Shown here: piece by piece, positions 35,841-47,947 of the stretch
Position numbering within the stretch: the stretch's first letter is position 1
Layout: every line of letters starts with the position of its first letter
NCBI GenBank assembly: GCA_020831775.1
Contig: JAFIFZ010000077.1
Span: 1-64,000, forward strand
Origin: Phycisphaerales bacterium
GTDB lineage: Bacteria; Planctomycetota; Phycisphaerae; Phycisphaerales; UBA1924
DNA: 64,000 bases
Direction: 5' to 3'
Made by a program: the position numbers and the translations under genes
Notes under the pieces: model-generated
Told to the model about the DNA's origin: nothing
Seen by the model: only the letters and a program-made list of their open reading frames with translations
Databases searched by the model: none

Positions 35841-36089
35841 ATGCAGAAGGATCCGAACGCGAGCGGGGGGGTCATCCGGCGGCGACTGGGCTACTACGCC
35901 CTGGGCGTCGCGATCGGCTGCCTCGCGCTCGGGATGATCATGACCACCCGCCAGCGGATGCACCAGGCCCAGGCCGACCGCGAGGCCGACGCCGGCCAGA
36001 CCGTGCCCACGCCCGGCACGCCGATCGGGCGCGACCCGCGCGAGCCAAACCGCGACACACCGCCCGCAGAGCCCTCCGGCGGGTCCTGA
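35841..36089 (+). CDS. Small single-helix membrane protein
   Basis: 82 residues. One membrane helix (YYALGVAIGCLALGMIMTT) near the N-terminus after a basic patch, so the C-terminus is probably outside. The C-terminal half is Pro/Asp-rich (PTPGTPIGRDPREPNRD) and looks disordered. It starts 27 bases after uvrB and ends 111 bases before uvrA, on the same strand. Function unknown; position suggests co-transcription with the uvr genes. Confidence 0.6.
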   Translation: MQKDPNASGGVIRRRLGYYALGVAIGCLALGMIMTTRQRMHQAQADREADAGQTVPTPGTPIGRDPREPNRDTPPAEPSGGS

Positions 36090-36200
36090 ATCGGCGTCGT
36101 CCGGAGCGTCGAACGCAGAGGTTCGCCGGACCACTGCCCCCGGCTACAGTCCGGACCCCGAACCCTGACGCCTGCTGAACCCTTCCGGAGCCGCACCCCC

Positions 36201-39461
<3,261 letters not shown>

Positions 39462-39483
39462 ATCGCGAGTTGGCAAAGCTCGT

Positions 39484-39500
39484 CCGCTCCTTCGGAGCGG
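39484..39500. repeat. Hairpin between convergent uvrA and aminopeptidase genes
   Basis: CCGCTCC, loop TTC, GGAGCGG: a perfect 7-bp stem in the 54-bp gap between the two stop codons. No T-run follows on either strand, so it is a weak candidate for a bidirectional terminator. Confidence 0.45.
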
Positions 39501-39515
39501 CGGCATGGGCAGGAT

Positions 39516-40742
39516 CTACCGCGTTCGCGCCCGCTTCATCTGCGCCTCGACCTCTTCAACGCTCTTGGGGATCGCCGCAGAGAGGTTCCGCGAGCCGGCG
39601 TTCGTCACCAGAATGTCATCCTCGATCCGCACGCCCAGCTTCTCGTCGGGCAGGTAGATCCCCGGCTCGATCGTCACGATGTGCCCGGGCGCAAGCGGGC
39701 CCAGCGGCGTAGCGTCGTGCACCTCAAGCCCCAGGTGGTGCCCGATCCCGTGGATGTAAAAGTCCCCGAACCCGGCCTTCTCGATCACACCCCTCGCCGC
39801 GGCGTCCACCTCGTGCATCTCGACGCCCGGCTTGATCGCTCGGATCGCCGCCTCCTGCGCCTTGAGCACGATCGAGTAGACCTCCCGCTGCCGCTTGGTG
39901 AACTTGCCCGAGACGGGGTAGGTGCGCGTGATGTCCGAGGCGTAGCCCCCGTAGCCGGCGCCCGCATCGACGACGAGAAGGTCGCCGTCATTGGCGACCC
40001 GGTCGTTGTCGTTGTAGTGCAGCACGGTGCTGTTGAGCCCGGCGCCGACGATCGGGTTGTACGCCGCCCCCGTCCCGCCCTGCTCGCGGAACGTCGCTTC
40101 GAGCACCGTCTGCAACGCCGCCTCGTTCACGCCCGGCTCCAGCCGAGCGAGCATCGCCTCCAGCCCCGCCGAAGTCGCCTCGATCGCCTTCTTGATCAGC
40201 CCCTGCTCCGCCCGCGACTTGACGGCACGCATCGACGGGATCAGATCCGTCTGGTCCTCGATGCTCACGCCGACGATGCGATGGGCCACCTCGCGGAAAA
40301 CGGCAAGGTCGGGCGAGACCGGCGCCTTGTGCGTCGAGAACGGGTGCAGGCACGCCAGCCGCTTGGACCGGCGCGCAGCGCCGAGCAGCAACCGCGGCAG
40401 CAGGTCCGTCCGGCGGATCCGGTCGAAGCCGGTCTTGGCCCGCAGCTCGGCGCTGATGCTCTCGCGGTACCCTTCCCACGCCTCGGTCTCCGGATCCCGC
40501 GGCTTGAGCAGCAAAATGCACCGGTTTGTCGGGTCCGGGCTCTTGGGGTCAAACAGCACCGCCGCCCCGTGCTCCGCCTTCATCCCCGTCAGGTAATAGA
40601 AGTGCTGGTGCGGCGTCCAGCGTCCCACCAAGGGCGGCGCTCCCTCGCCCGCGAACACCACGCCGACCGCCCCCTTGAGCGAGCGCAGCAGGGCCTCGCG
40701 ACGCTTGCGGTATTCCTGAACGCCGATGTGCTGGTCGATCAC
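39516..40742 (-). CDS. pepP: Xaa-Pro aminopeptidase (M24B)
   Basis: 408 residues, GTG start with AGGAG about 11 bases upstream. The N-terminal creatinase-like half ends near residue 165; the C-terminal pita-bread domain carries the metal ligands in VVDAGAGYGGYASDITRTYP (two Asp), HGIGHHLGLEVHD (His), IEPGIYLPDE (Glu) and RIEDDILVT (Glu). It cuts N-terminal residues before Pro in the cytosol, usually with two manganese ions. It follows the pseudo-receiver gene by 24 bases, last in an apparent operon with tilS. Confidence 0.93.
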   Translation of the reverse strand: MIDQHIGVQEYRKRREALLRSLKGAVGVVFAGEGAPPLVGRWTPHQHFYYLTGMKAEHGAAVLFDPKSPDPTNRCILLLKPRDPETEAWEGYRESISAELRAKTGFDRIRRTDLLPRLLLGAARRSKRLACLHPFSTHKAPVSPDLAVFREVAHRIVGVSIEDQTDLIPSMRAVKSRAEQGLIKKAIEATSAGLEAMLARLEPGVNEAALQTVLEATFREQGGTGAAYNPIVGAGLNSTVLHYNDNDRVANDGDLLVVDAGAGYGGYASDITRTYPVSGKFTKRQREVYSIVLKAQEAAIRAIKPGVEMHEVDAAARGVIEKAGFGDFYIHGIGHHLGLEVHDATPLGPLAPGHIVTIEPGIYLPDEKLGVRIEDDILVTNAGSRNLSAAIPKSVEEVEAQMKRARTR

Positions 40743-40766
40743 TCCGAAGGCTCCTGTGGGTTCGGT

Positions 40767-41165
40767 CTAGCTCTGCGCCGCACGCAGCGCCGCTTCGAGT
40801 CGCGAGGCCGCCTCGGGCCCGCGAAGATCGGACTTGCCAAAGCCGGGCATCGCGCCCGCCGCCTCGGCCTCCTCCTGAGCGTCAGCATAGTTGCTCACCA
40901 AGAGCAGCGCGGGGAGCGGCCCGTCGCCGCGGCTCGACGCGAGCGTCCGGATCAGCTCCACCCCGCTGGAGGTCCCCAGCGACCCGTCGAGCGCACGGTT
41001 GACGAGCATGACCGACGCCGAGTCGATCGCATCACGCAGCGAGGCCTCGTCGTTCACACGGACCACCGAAACGCCCTTGTCGACCCTGGACACAAACCGC
41101 TTCAGCGACGAGGCGTCGGCCCCGCAATGACCGACCAGCGCGACCGTGACAGATGTGTCGTTCAT
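40767..41165 (-). CDS. Pseudo-receiver (response-regulator-like) protein
   Basis: 132 residues with the beta/alpha order of a CheY-type receiver: TVALVGHCGAD start, SVMLVNRALDG in place of the phosphorylated strand, ALLLVSNY with Ser at strand 4, and FGKSD with the conserved Lys (K111). The phosphoacceptor Asp is Asn (N56) and the N-terminal acidic pair is lost, so it probably is not phosphorylated. The start codon overlaps the tilS stop (ATGA). It has no output domain. Role unknown. Confidence 0.7.
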   Translation of the reverse strand: MNDTSVTVALVGHCGADASSLKRFVSRVDKGVSVVRVNDEASLRDAIDSASVMLVNRALDGSLGTSSGVELIRTLASSRGDGPLPALLLVSNYADAQEEAEAAGAMPGFGKSDLRGPEAASRLEAALRAAQS

Positions 41166-42202
41166 CCTTGCTCCTTGATCTGCGGCCGAGCGGGTTCAAC
41201 GACCACGCTGTCCCGCTCCACACGGACCACCCCCGGCCCCAGCGTAAACACCCTGATCTCGCCCGAGCCGTCCGCGATCGCACGGCAGACCTTGGCGACC
41301 TCCCTCGCCCGCACCTTGTCCATCCCGACCCCGCCGGAGATCCGGCGCAGCTCTTCGCGGATCCACTGGCCCAGCACGACGAGCGAAGACTGCCTCGCGG
41401 CCTCGCGATCCAGCCGTGCGGCCGCTCCATCGCGGTCAACGCTCGCTCTGAGTTCCGCCGCGCCCTGCTCGATGAGTTCCTGGCAGCCCCGCAGCAGATC
41501 CGCGGCGTCGCAGGCCCGCAGCGGGGCGTCCGGCCGGAGTTCGAGCAACTGCGGGATCACCAGGTGGCGCAGGCCTGCCCGCAGGCGGTCGGTGTCCCGG
41601 TTGGTCGCGTCCTCGCGCCAAGCCCAGCCGCAGGCGAGGCAGATCGCCTCCGCCTCCGCTCGGCGCACGCGCAGCATCGGCCGGATCAACCGGACGCCGT
41701 TCTGTGGATCGGTGCGGCTCGGCGGCATGCCCGACAGCCCGCCCGGCCCCGCGCCGCGGAGCAGCGCCATCAGCACCGTCTCGAGCTGGTCGTCGGCGTG
41801 GTGGGCCAGAGCGATGCTCGCGCAGTCTTCCGCCGACGCGATGCGCAGGAGTGCCGCATACCTCGCCTTGCGGGCCTCCGCCTCGGCGTTGCCGCCGAGC
41901 TCACGCACGCGGACCGTCTCGTGCCGGAAGGGAACTCCGAGCGACTCGGCGAGCGAGCGTGCGGCGTCGAGATCGCCCTCGGTCTCGGAATCGGGACGGA
42001 GGTCGTGGCGGATGTGGGCCGCGATCAGCCGGTCGGTCGCGGTCCGCAGCGCCAGGAGCAGCGCCGACGAATCGGCGCCTGCCGAGCAGGCCAGCAGCGT
42101 CGGGCGGTCTGCGTCGGGGTGCAGCCTCCGCCAGGCCGAAACGATCCTGCGGACGCCGGGTTGTTTCTTCTCGGGTTGGCGGATGTTGTCTTCCGGCGCC
42201 AT
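41162..42202 (-). CDS. tilS: tRNA(Ile)-lysidine synthase
   Basis: 346 residues. PP-loop SAGADS at residues 40-45 (usually SGGxDS), then LAHHADDQLETVLMALLRGA, the family's hallmark, and IRPMLRVRRAEAEAICLACG. It makes lysidine at the wobble C of tRNA-Ile(CAU), so AUA is read correctly; it is essential in most bacteria. The C-terminal part is short compared with enzymes that carry a full TilS-C domain. First gene of an overlapping group with the pseudo-receiver and pepP. Confidence 0.93.
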   Translation of the reverse strand: MAPEDNIRQPEKKQPGVRRIVSAWRRLHPDADRPTLLACSAGADSSALLLALRTATDRLIAAHIRHDLRPDSETEGDLDAARSLAESLGVPFRHETVRVRELGGNAEAEARKARYAALLRIASAEDCASIALAHHADDQLETVLMALLRGAGPGGLSGMPPSRTDPQNGVRLIRPMLRVRRAEAEAICLACGWAWREDATNRDTDRLRAGLRHLVIPQLLELRPDAPLRACDAADLLRGCQELIEQGAAELRASVDRDGAAARLDREAARQSSLVVLGQWIREELRRISGGVGMDKVRAREVAKVCRAIADGSGEIRVFTLGPGVVRVERDSVVVEPARPQIKEQG

Positions 42203-42228
42203 GGTCCGATACTAGTCTCAGGGTGCAG

Positions 42229-42987
42229 ATGTCCCAGCAAGGCTCTTCCATCTCGATGCACGAGCCCGCCGGCCCCCCGGCGCCGGTCGACCGCGCCGAG
42301 GTCGGGCCCGCCGAGACCGGCGCGGATCGCCCGGAGCCAAGCGCCTGGGCACGGCCGGAGCCCGCGCAGGAAGGACAGCAACTCGGAGAACGCTCCGAAG
42401 CCGCGGCGCAGACTGGCAGGGGCCAGGAAGCGTCCGGTGCGACGACCGGCGCCGAGTCCCGCCCGATCCCGCCGCCCGAATCGAGCGGAGGCTGGGGCAA
42501 CACTTCGACCTATCTGGCGATCTTCGGGTTCGTGGTGCTGCTGTACACGCTGCTGCGGGCGTACCGGCGTTCGGCGGCCAGGCGCGAGGACCGCGGCACG
42601 CCCCGCGAGCAGATTCAGGGTGTCCGCGAGGACGCGGCCAAGCGGGGCAGGGCGAGTGTCGACTTCGCTGCCGCAGAGACGCTGGACATGATCGAGCGTC
42701 TCTCGGCGCAGCTGGACAACAAGGCTTCGCGCCTGGAGATACTGCTGGCGGAGGCGGACCGGCGCATCGACGAGCTGCACCGGCTGAGGCGGGCGGCCTC
42801 GCCTGCTTCTCATCAGACCAGCGCTGCGGATCGCGCCCAGCGTGAAGCGCCGGGCGACGGCGCCGACCCCGTGCGTTCGCGCGTCTACGAGATGGCCGAC
42901 CGGGGGGTGGGCGCCGAGGAGATCGCGCGGGCGGTGCAGCGTCCGCGGGGCCAAGTGGACCTGATGCTGGCGCTGCGTCGGGTTTGA
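42229..42987 (+). CDS. Membrane protein with coiled coil and C-terminal DUF6115-like helix-turn-helix
   Basis: 252 residues. The N-terminal ~85 residues are Pro/Glu/Gly-rich and disordered, then one membrane helix (STYLAIFGFVVLLYTLL), a coiled coil (LDMIERLSAQLDNKASRLEILLAEADRRIDELHRL), and a C-terminal small HTH (VYEMADRGVGAEEIARAVQ, then RPRGQVDLMLALRR). The end resembles DUF6115-type domains that follow coiled coils in membrane-associated proteins. Start ATG 42229 is probable, but another ATG follows at 42256. Divergent from tilS. Function unknown. Confidence 0.65.
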   Translation: MSQQGSSISMHEPAGPPAPVDRAEVGPAETGADRPEPSAWARPEPAQEGQQLGERSEAAAQTGRGQEASGATTGAESRPIPPPESSGGWGNTSTYLAIFGFVVLLYTLLRAYRRSAARREDRGTPREQIQGVREDAAKRGRASVDFAAAETLDMIERLSAQLDNKASRLEILLAEADRRIDELHRLRRAASPASHQTSAADRAQREAPGDGADPVRSRVYEMADRGVGAEEIARAVQRPRGQVDLMLALRRV

Positions 42988-43000
42988 GCTGGTCTGGGTC

Positions 43001-46000
43001 TTAGCGGGCGCCGAAGCCGCCGGCCTGCGAGGAGCCGATGCCCTGAACGGCCAGCCCTCGTCCCCTGAAGCCCTTGGGCTGCAGGACGATACCGACGCTC
43101 GTGGTGTCTCGGATGTTGTCGTAGCTGATGCTGAAGCCGAAGAAGAGATCGGCGAACTCACGGCGCACGATTCCGGTGAAGCGAAGGAAGTCGTTGCCGT
43201 CGACATCGTACGAGGTGCTTCCCACCAGCGCGTACTTATCAGAGACCAAGAGGCTGGTCATCGCGTCGAGCCTGGTCGAGTCGATCGGGTTGATGTAGCG
43301 GAACTCGATGCTTGTGCTTGAGAGCGGGGAGTGGTCGATCAGCACGCCGGCGCTGGAGCGGGCCTGCTGGTTCGTGTCGAAGTCGTAGATGGTCTCGCCG
43401 GCGAAGGAGATCGCGTCTGTCGCCTGCCACACGCCCTCGACGCGGGCGAAGTCGCCGGGGCGTGAGAGCTCGGGTCGGTCCTGGAAGTATCGGCCGATCA
43501 CGGCGTTTTCGCCGGTGTCTTCGGAGATCACCACTTCTGAGTTGAGGCGGAAGACATCGACGGTGCGCCAGCGCCCCGGGCCCCCGCGCCTGGTCTGCCA
43601 GGTCTGGTCGAGCCCGAAGCGGAAGATCGTGCCCTCGATCAGGTTCTCGACATCGTTGTCGAAAACAGGGATGTCGCCCCGGTCGATCGTTGTGGCGGCG
43701 TGCATCACCGTCACGCTCGGTTCGATGATGTGGCGCATCCTGTGGATGTCCAGGAGGCGGCTCTCCGCCTCGTCGTTCACCTTGCTGATGGTCGTGCCGA
43801 TGCGCAGGCCCGCGGCGCCCCACCAGCGGGTCTTCTCCCGCTCGTCGGGGCTGAACTCCTCGAAGCGCTCGTCCCAGTGCGTCACGCGCCCGATCACGAA
43901 CGGGTTGATGTTGAACACGCCCGGCTTGAGCGAGCCGACCAGCTCGTGGCGGGTGTCGAGGCGAGCGACCGAGGAGGAGGTGTACCCCTCACGGCGCAGG
44001 CGATCGGCGATGGATTCGTTCGGATCGATGCCGAAAGCGGCCTGCGACGCACTGGTAAAGGTGTAGCCGAACTCGGAGACGATGGGGTCGGCGAAGTTCT
44101 GGCGCAGGATGCCGGCGCGGTACTCGCTGAAGTAGGTGAGCAGGCCCGGCTCGATCTGCGGGAGCAGGTCGTCGGCCAGGCGCAGATAACGCACCTCGGG
44201 CAGCTTCTCGACGACATACCCGGGGGTCTGGAGCGTGTACTCGTTGACAGGGAAGTCGTTGAGCGACCCGCGGGCCTCGATCGCGAGCTGCGTGTTGTCG
44301 CGGGTTCGGGCGAGGACGCCCCCGGTCAGGAGATCGCGCCGGTTGGTCCCCAGTTCGTCGAAGAACGAGTCGACGAATGTTTCGTCGGAGACATAGCCGA
44401 CCTCTGCCCAGAGTGTCCACCCGTCGGCGAGGTCCCAGCGCTGTTCGCCCAGGACCATGCCGCGGGTTTCGTCGTCGAAAAACCTGCGGGCGCCTGTCCG
44501 CGTGAAGTCGATGCCGTCGTCCTCGGGGAGGATGTAGCCGAAGAGCTCGCCCCGAAGGTTGTCGTACTCCCAGCTCGTGTCGAGGCCGAGGCCGAACGCG
44601 AAGTCGCCGCGATTGAAGTACGCGTCGACGAGCAGTTCGACATCCCACTCGTCGGGCGTATCGATCCCCAGGAGCGAGCCGAAGTCCCATCCGGTGCGGA
44701 CATTGTCGCCAGTGGCGCCCGAGGAGGTAAAGGCGATGCGGCGCAGGGGGAAGGCGGTCGGGTCGCCCGAGTAGCCGGGCCAGTAGAAGAATGGCACATC
44801 CGCCGCCCGCAGCGTGATGTTCGACGCCTTGGCGTGGTAGGTCTCGCCCTGGCGGACGAGCGAGCCGTCCTCGTCGATGATCTCTTCTCCGCCGCCGCTG
44901 CGGGTGAGCGTGACGCGGTCGGCGCCGATGCTCAGGTGGGGGCGGGCGAAGCCGGTGTTGGCGAGACGGATGCGTTCGGCGCGGAACTGGTCGGACGACT
45001 CCTGGCGGATCGCCGCGGCCCTCAGGTACAGCGGCATCGAACGGGCCGCGTCGAAAGTCCAGAAGACGGCGTCGAGGATGATCGCGCGGTCTTCGGCGAT
45101 GTCGTAGTAGACGCGCGGGCCTCGGATCGAGTACTGCCCGTCGGTCGCGGTCACGCCCCCTTCGAGGTAGATCCCGCGGATCTGGTCGGGCCTGAGCCCG
45201 CCCAGCGAGGCGATCTCGCCCGGCGGCAGGAAGACCACCGCCCGCTCTGCGGCGATCTGCAGCGTCTTGCCCCCCGCCTGCTCCTGCGAGAAGACGGCCA
45301 CGCCCCCCGAAAGGATCACCGCGTTCTCTTCTTCCCCCGTCACGATCGTGATGTCGCCGGCGGAGAAGGAGATCACGGCGTTGTCGGCGAAGATCGGCTC
45401 GCGCACCGTCTCTGGCGGCAGGGCCTCCAGCACGCCCGTCACCCGGTCGGGCGGGACGACCTCGCTCTCGGGATCGAAGGGCCGATCGACGCCGGGTCGG
45501 ATGGTTGTGCCGGGAACCTCCGGGTCGCGTCGGACCACGCCCCGCAGGGCGGGCAGGCCGAGCGTCCGCCTCAGGTGGTCGGCCAGTTCGCGCTCGCCGT
45601 CACGCACGAACACCGCGAGCGATCGATCGGTCGGGCGGCCCTCGTCGAGGCGGTCGGCGGCGAGCTGGATCGACCGCGCGGGGGCGACCACGCCCTCGAC
45701 GGGCAGGCGATCGGCCGAGACCGCGACCGAGGGCGAGGCGGTCGGTGTCGCGACGCGGTCGAAGTAGACGAAGACCTGGTGGACGGGGCGGCCGTTGTGC
45801 GTCTCGTCGAGCCGCTGCATCCAGACGACAGCCCGGGCGGCCTCGAAGCGGAAGCCCCCCATCCGGACCGAGACATCTCCAACCAGCGCCAGACGCCGGA
45901 CCCCGCCCTCTTGCCACGCCCAAGCCCGCTGGGCCGCGAACGAGACATCATCGCTCGAAGGCGCCAGCGGCAGGCGGATGCCCGCAAAGTCGCGTCCGGT

Positions 46001-46117
46001 GATGTCCAGGGGGTCTGGCCTCGCCTGACCCAGGGCCGAGCCGCAGACGACCATCAACGCCGCGACGGAGAAGGCCGCGTACAGGGAGCGTCTGTGCTGG
46101 CGGCGGCAGGGGGACAA
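43001..46117 (-). CDS. lptD: LPS-assembly outer-membrane protein LptD
   Basis: 1038 residues from TTG 46117, inferred: no ATG precedes the signal peptide (SLYAAFSVAALMVVCGSALG), and GAGG lies 8 bases before the TTG. The N-terminal OstA-like region has repeated strands (AVISFSAGDITIVTGEEENA, TLQIAAERAVVF, TATDGQYSIRGPRVYYD). The barrel part includes NITLRAADVPFFYWPGYSG and RHIIEPSVTVMHAAT, both conserved in LptD. It inserts LPS into the outer leaflet together with LptE. It starts 204 bases after the HGD-family terminator, so it is its own unit. Confidence 0.9.
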   Translation of the reverse strand: MSPCRRQHRRSLYAAFSVAALMVVCGSALGQARPDPLDITGRDFAGIRLPLAPSSDDVSFAAQRAWAWQEGGVRRLALVGDVSVRMGGFRFEAARAVVWMQRLDETHNGRPVHQVFVYFDRVATPTASPSVAVSADRLPVEGVVAPARSIQLAADRLDEGRPTDRSLAVFVRDGERELADHLRRTLGLPALRGVVRRDPEVPGTTIRPGVDRPFDPESEVVPPDRVTGVLEALPPETVREPIFADNAVISFSAGDITIVTGEEENAVILSGGVAVFSQEQAGGKTLQIAAERAVVFLPPGEIASLGGLRPDQIRGIYLEGGVTATDGQYSIRGPRVYYDIAEDRAIILDAVFWTFDAARSMPLYLRAAAIRQESSDQFRAERIRLANTGFARPHLSIGADRVTLTRSGGGEEIIDEDGSLVRQGETYHAKASNITLRAADVPFFYWPGYSGDPTAFPLRRIAFTSSGATGDNVRTGWDFGSLLGIDTPDEWDVELLVDAYFNRGDFAFGLGLDTSWEYDNLRGELFGYILPEDDGIDFTRTGARRFFDDETRGMVLGEQRWDLADGWTLWAEVGYVSDETFVDSFFDELGTNRRDLLTGGVLARTRDNTQLAIEARGSLNDFPVNEYTLQTPGYVVEKLPEVRYLRLADDLLPQIEPGLLTYFSEYRAGILRQNFADPIVSEFGYTFTSASQAAFGIDPNESIADRLRREGYTSSSVARLDTRHELVGSLKPGVFNINPFVIGRVTHWDERFEEFSPDEREKTRWWGAAGLRIGTTISKVNDEAESRLLDIHRMRHIIEPSVTVMHAATTIDRGDIPVFDNDVENLIEGTIFRFGLDQTWQTRRGGPGRWRTVDVFRLNSEVVISEDTGENAVIGRYFQDRPELSRPGDFARVEGVWQATDAISFAGETIYDFDTNQQARSSAGVLIDHSPLSSTSIEFRYINPIDSTRLDAMTSLLVSDKYALVGSTSYDVDGNDFLRFTGIVRREFADLFFGFSISYDNIRDTTSVGIVLQPKGFRGRGLAVQGIGSSQAGGFGAR

Positions 46118-46316
46118 AGCGTCGCCTCGTGCATGCCGCTGTGGGCGGCGTGCGATGGGGGGGTCGGGGTGTGGACGCCGGTCCGTCAGCGTCCGCGGGG
46201 CCGATGCTACCCGACCGTTCCCGGCCTCACAACCCGGCGCGGAAAACTGTCGGTGATGCGAGCCCACCGCGTGCGCACAGGCCGGGCGTGACGCCGCGCT
46301 TGTCGGTTGCACAAAG

Positions 46317-46345
46317 AAAAACACCGGCGGAAAGTCCGCCGGTGT
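46317..46345 (-). terminator. Intrinsic terminator of the HGD-family gene
   Basis: Minus-strand reading: ACACCGGCGGA, loop CTT, TCCGCCGGTGT, then TTTTC. The 11-bp perfect stem lies about 35 bases after the stop codon of the dioxygenase-family gene. Confidence 0.9.
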
Positions 46346-46381
46346 GGTGAGGCTTGTATGCCGCCCGATGATCAAGCTTGA

Positions 46382-47683
46382 TCAGGCTTGATCAGGCGAG
46401 GCGGGCGCGGCCGAGGGCTTGGGCTGGTGGGCGCCGTTGCGGTTTTCCAGCGGGGCGTGGTGGTCCTGGCGCCACGACTCGGGGTAGCTCTCGTCGTCGA
46501 TCTGGACCGCCGCCTTGGTGGGGAACATCGGGCGGAAGGTGTCGCACATGACGGCGAGCTCGTCGGTGTACTTCTTGCCCAGCGACTTCTCGACGGTGCC
46601 CGGGTGGGGCCCGTGGGGGATGCCCTGGGGGTGGAGGCTGATCGAGCCGATCTCGATCCCGCGCCGAGCGCCGTAGTCGCCCTCGACATAGTACATGATC
46701 TCATCGGAATCGATGTTGGAGTGGTTGTAGGGGATCGGGATCGCTTCGGGGTGGAAGTCGAGCATGCGGGGGCAGAACGAGCAGATGACGAAGTTGTGCC
46801 CCTCGAAGGTCTGGTGGATCGGCGGGGGCATGTGCAGTTGCCCGACGATTGGCGCGAAGTCGTCGATGTTGAAGCAGTAGGGGTAGTAGCAGCCGTCCCA
46901 GCCGACAACATCGAGCGGGTGGTAGGTGTAGATGTAGCTGTGGACGGTGTCGCGCGCCTTGATCCGCACCTCGAACTCGCCCGCCTCGTCGAAGGTCAGC
47001 GGGGGCTCGGGGATGCGCAGGTCGCGCTCGCAGTAGGGCGAGTGCTCGAGGAACTGCGCCGTCTTCTTCGACATATAGCGTGGTGGAGGGAGGATGTGGC
47101 TGGCGTTGGCGGTCTCGAAGCAGAGGAAGCGCCCGTAGGGCAGTTCCGCCTTGCTCTTGCCGCCGAACTTGTCGTTGTCGGAGCCGTCGTCGGGTCGCTC
47201 GTCGAAGACCATCTGGTAGATCGTGCCCTTGGGGATCACGATGTAGTCCTTGGGCCCGAACTTGAGCGTGCCGAACATGGTGAAGAGCGTGCCGGTGCCG
47301 TAGTGGACGAACAGGCACTCGTCGCCCTGCCCGTTCTTGAAGTGGTAGTCCATCGCGGCTTCTGGGGTGCAGATGCCCATCTCGACATCGGCGTTGCCGT
47401 AGAGCACGATGCGCCCGGTGATGGGGTCGCCCTTGGGCTTCATGTCGGAAGTTTTGGCGTGGCGCATGCGCATGACGCCGGTCTCGACATACTCGGGCTT
47501 GGTGGTGTAGAGGTTCTTCCAGCCTGTGACCTGCGTCGGGGGATGGATGTGGTAGAGCGTGCTGGTCGGCCCGACGAAGCCCTCGGTGCCGAAGAGCTCC
47601 TCGGAGTACAGCGCGCCGTCGGGGCGGCGGAACTGCACATGACGCTTCCTGGGGAGATTTCCGAGCTTGGTGTAATACGGCAT
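46382..47683 (-). CDS. Homogentisate 1,2-dioxygenase-family protein
   Basis: 433 residues from ATG 47683 (GGAGG 8 bases upstream). Cupin-type family with FHPEAIPIPYNHSNIDSDEI near the centre (metal His/Glu) and SLHPQGIPHGPHPG at the end (further His). FDDFAPIVGQLHMPPPIHQ-like and CSFCPR motifs also match. Homogentisate dioxygenase opens the aromatic ring in tyrosine breakdown using iron. No other tyrosine-catabolism gene is nearby, so the substrate may differ. The extreme C-terminus (APASPDQA) is encoded by a small direct repeat. Confidence 0.88.
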   Translation of the reverse strand: MPYYTKLGNLPRKRHVQFRRPDGALYSEELFGTEGFVGPTSTLYHIHPPTQVTGWKNLYTTKPEYVETGVMRMRHAKTSDMKPKGDPITGRIVLYGNADVEMGICTPEAAMDYHFKNGQGDECLFVHYGTGTLFTMFGTLKFGPKDYIVIPKGTIYQMVFDERPDDGSDNDKFGGKSKAELPYGRFLCFETANASHILPPPRYMSKKTAQFLEHSPYCERDLRIPEPPLTFDEAGEFEVRIKARDTVHSYIYTYHPLDVVGWDGCYYPYCFNIDDFAPIVGQLHMPPPIHQTFEGHNFVICSFCPRMLDFHPEAIPIPYNHSNIDSDEIMYYVEGDYGARRGIEIGSISLHPQGIPHGPHPGTVEKSLGKKYTDELAVMCDTFRPMFPTKAAVQIDDESYPESWRQDHHAPLENRNGAHQPKPSAAPASPDQA

Positions 47684-47785
47684 GATCGGCCTCCGTGTAT
47701 CGCTGCATTGTACGCAGGAGGGGGCTCGGCGGGAGATTTGTGTGCTTCGGACGCAGCCGGGCGACGCCAAAGTGGACGCGGAAGA

Positions 47786-47935
47786 GGACGCCGATCCCTG
47801 AGCGCAGCTAAGGGTGGGGTGTGCACGCATTCGGCGTGCGGGAGGGAGAACGGGACAACAGGCGAGTCCCCCTGCCGGTGTGCTGGTCCGCTTTGCGATG
47901 GACCCGGCTCTTCGCTGCGCTCAGAGATCGGCGTC
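47786..47935. repeat. Inverted pair of GGACGCCGATCCCTGAGC-family repeats
   Basis: A copy on the plus strand (47786-47820) and an imperfect copy on the minus strand (47902-47935, GACGCCGATCTCTGAGCGCA on that strand) face each other with about 80 bases between. They lie between the HGD-family gene and the 47948-48520 gene. Further copies are at 19186-19220 and 55332-55366. This is the same layout as the 23650-23774 element. Confidence 0.55.
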
Positions 47936-47947
47936 AGGTGCAAGGCG

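Noticed and set aside
43001-46375. LptD start at an ATG near 46375.
   Set aside because: The first ~85 residues would be Arg/Pro-rich, include the HGD terminator stem and precede the signal peptide; TTG 46117 with GAGG fits better, though it is not proven.
46370-46383. Perfect palindrome GATCAAGCTTGATC with adjacent TTGATCAGGC repeats as an operator.
   Set aside because: It sits at the 3' end of the dioxygenase-family gene, upstream of its terminator, and looks like a small local duplication rather than a regulatory site.
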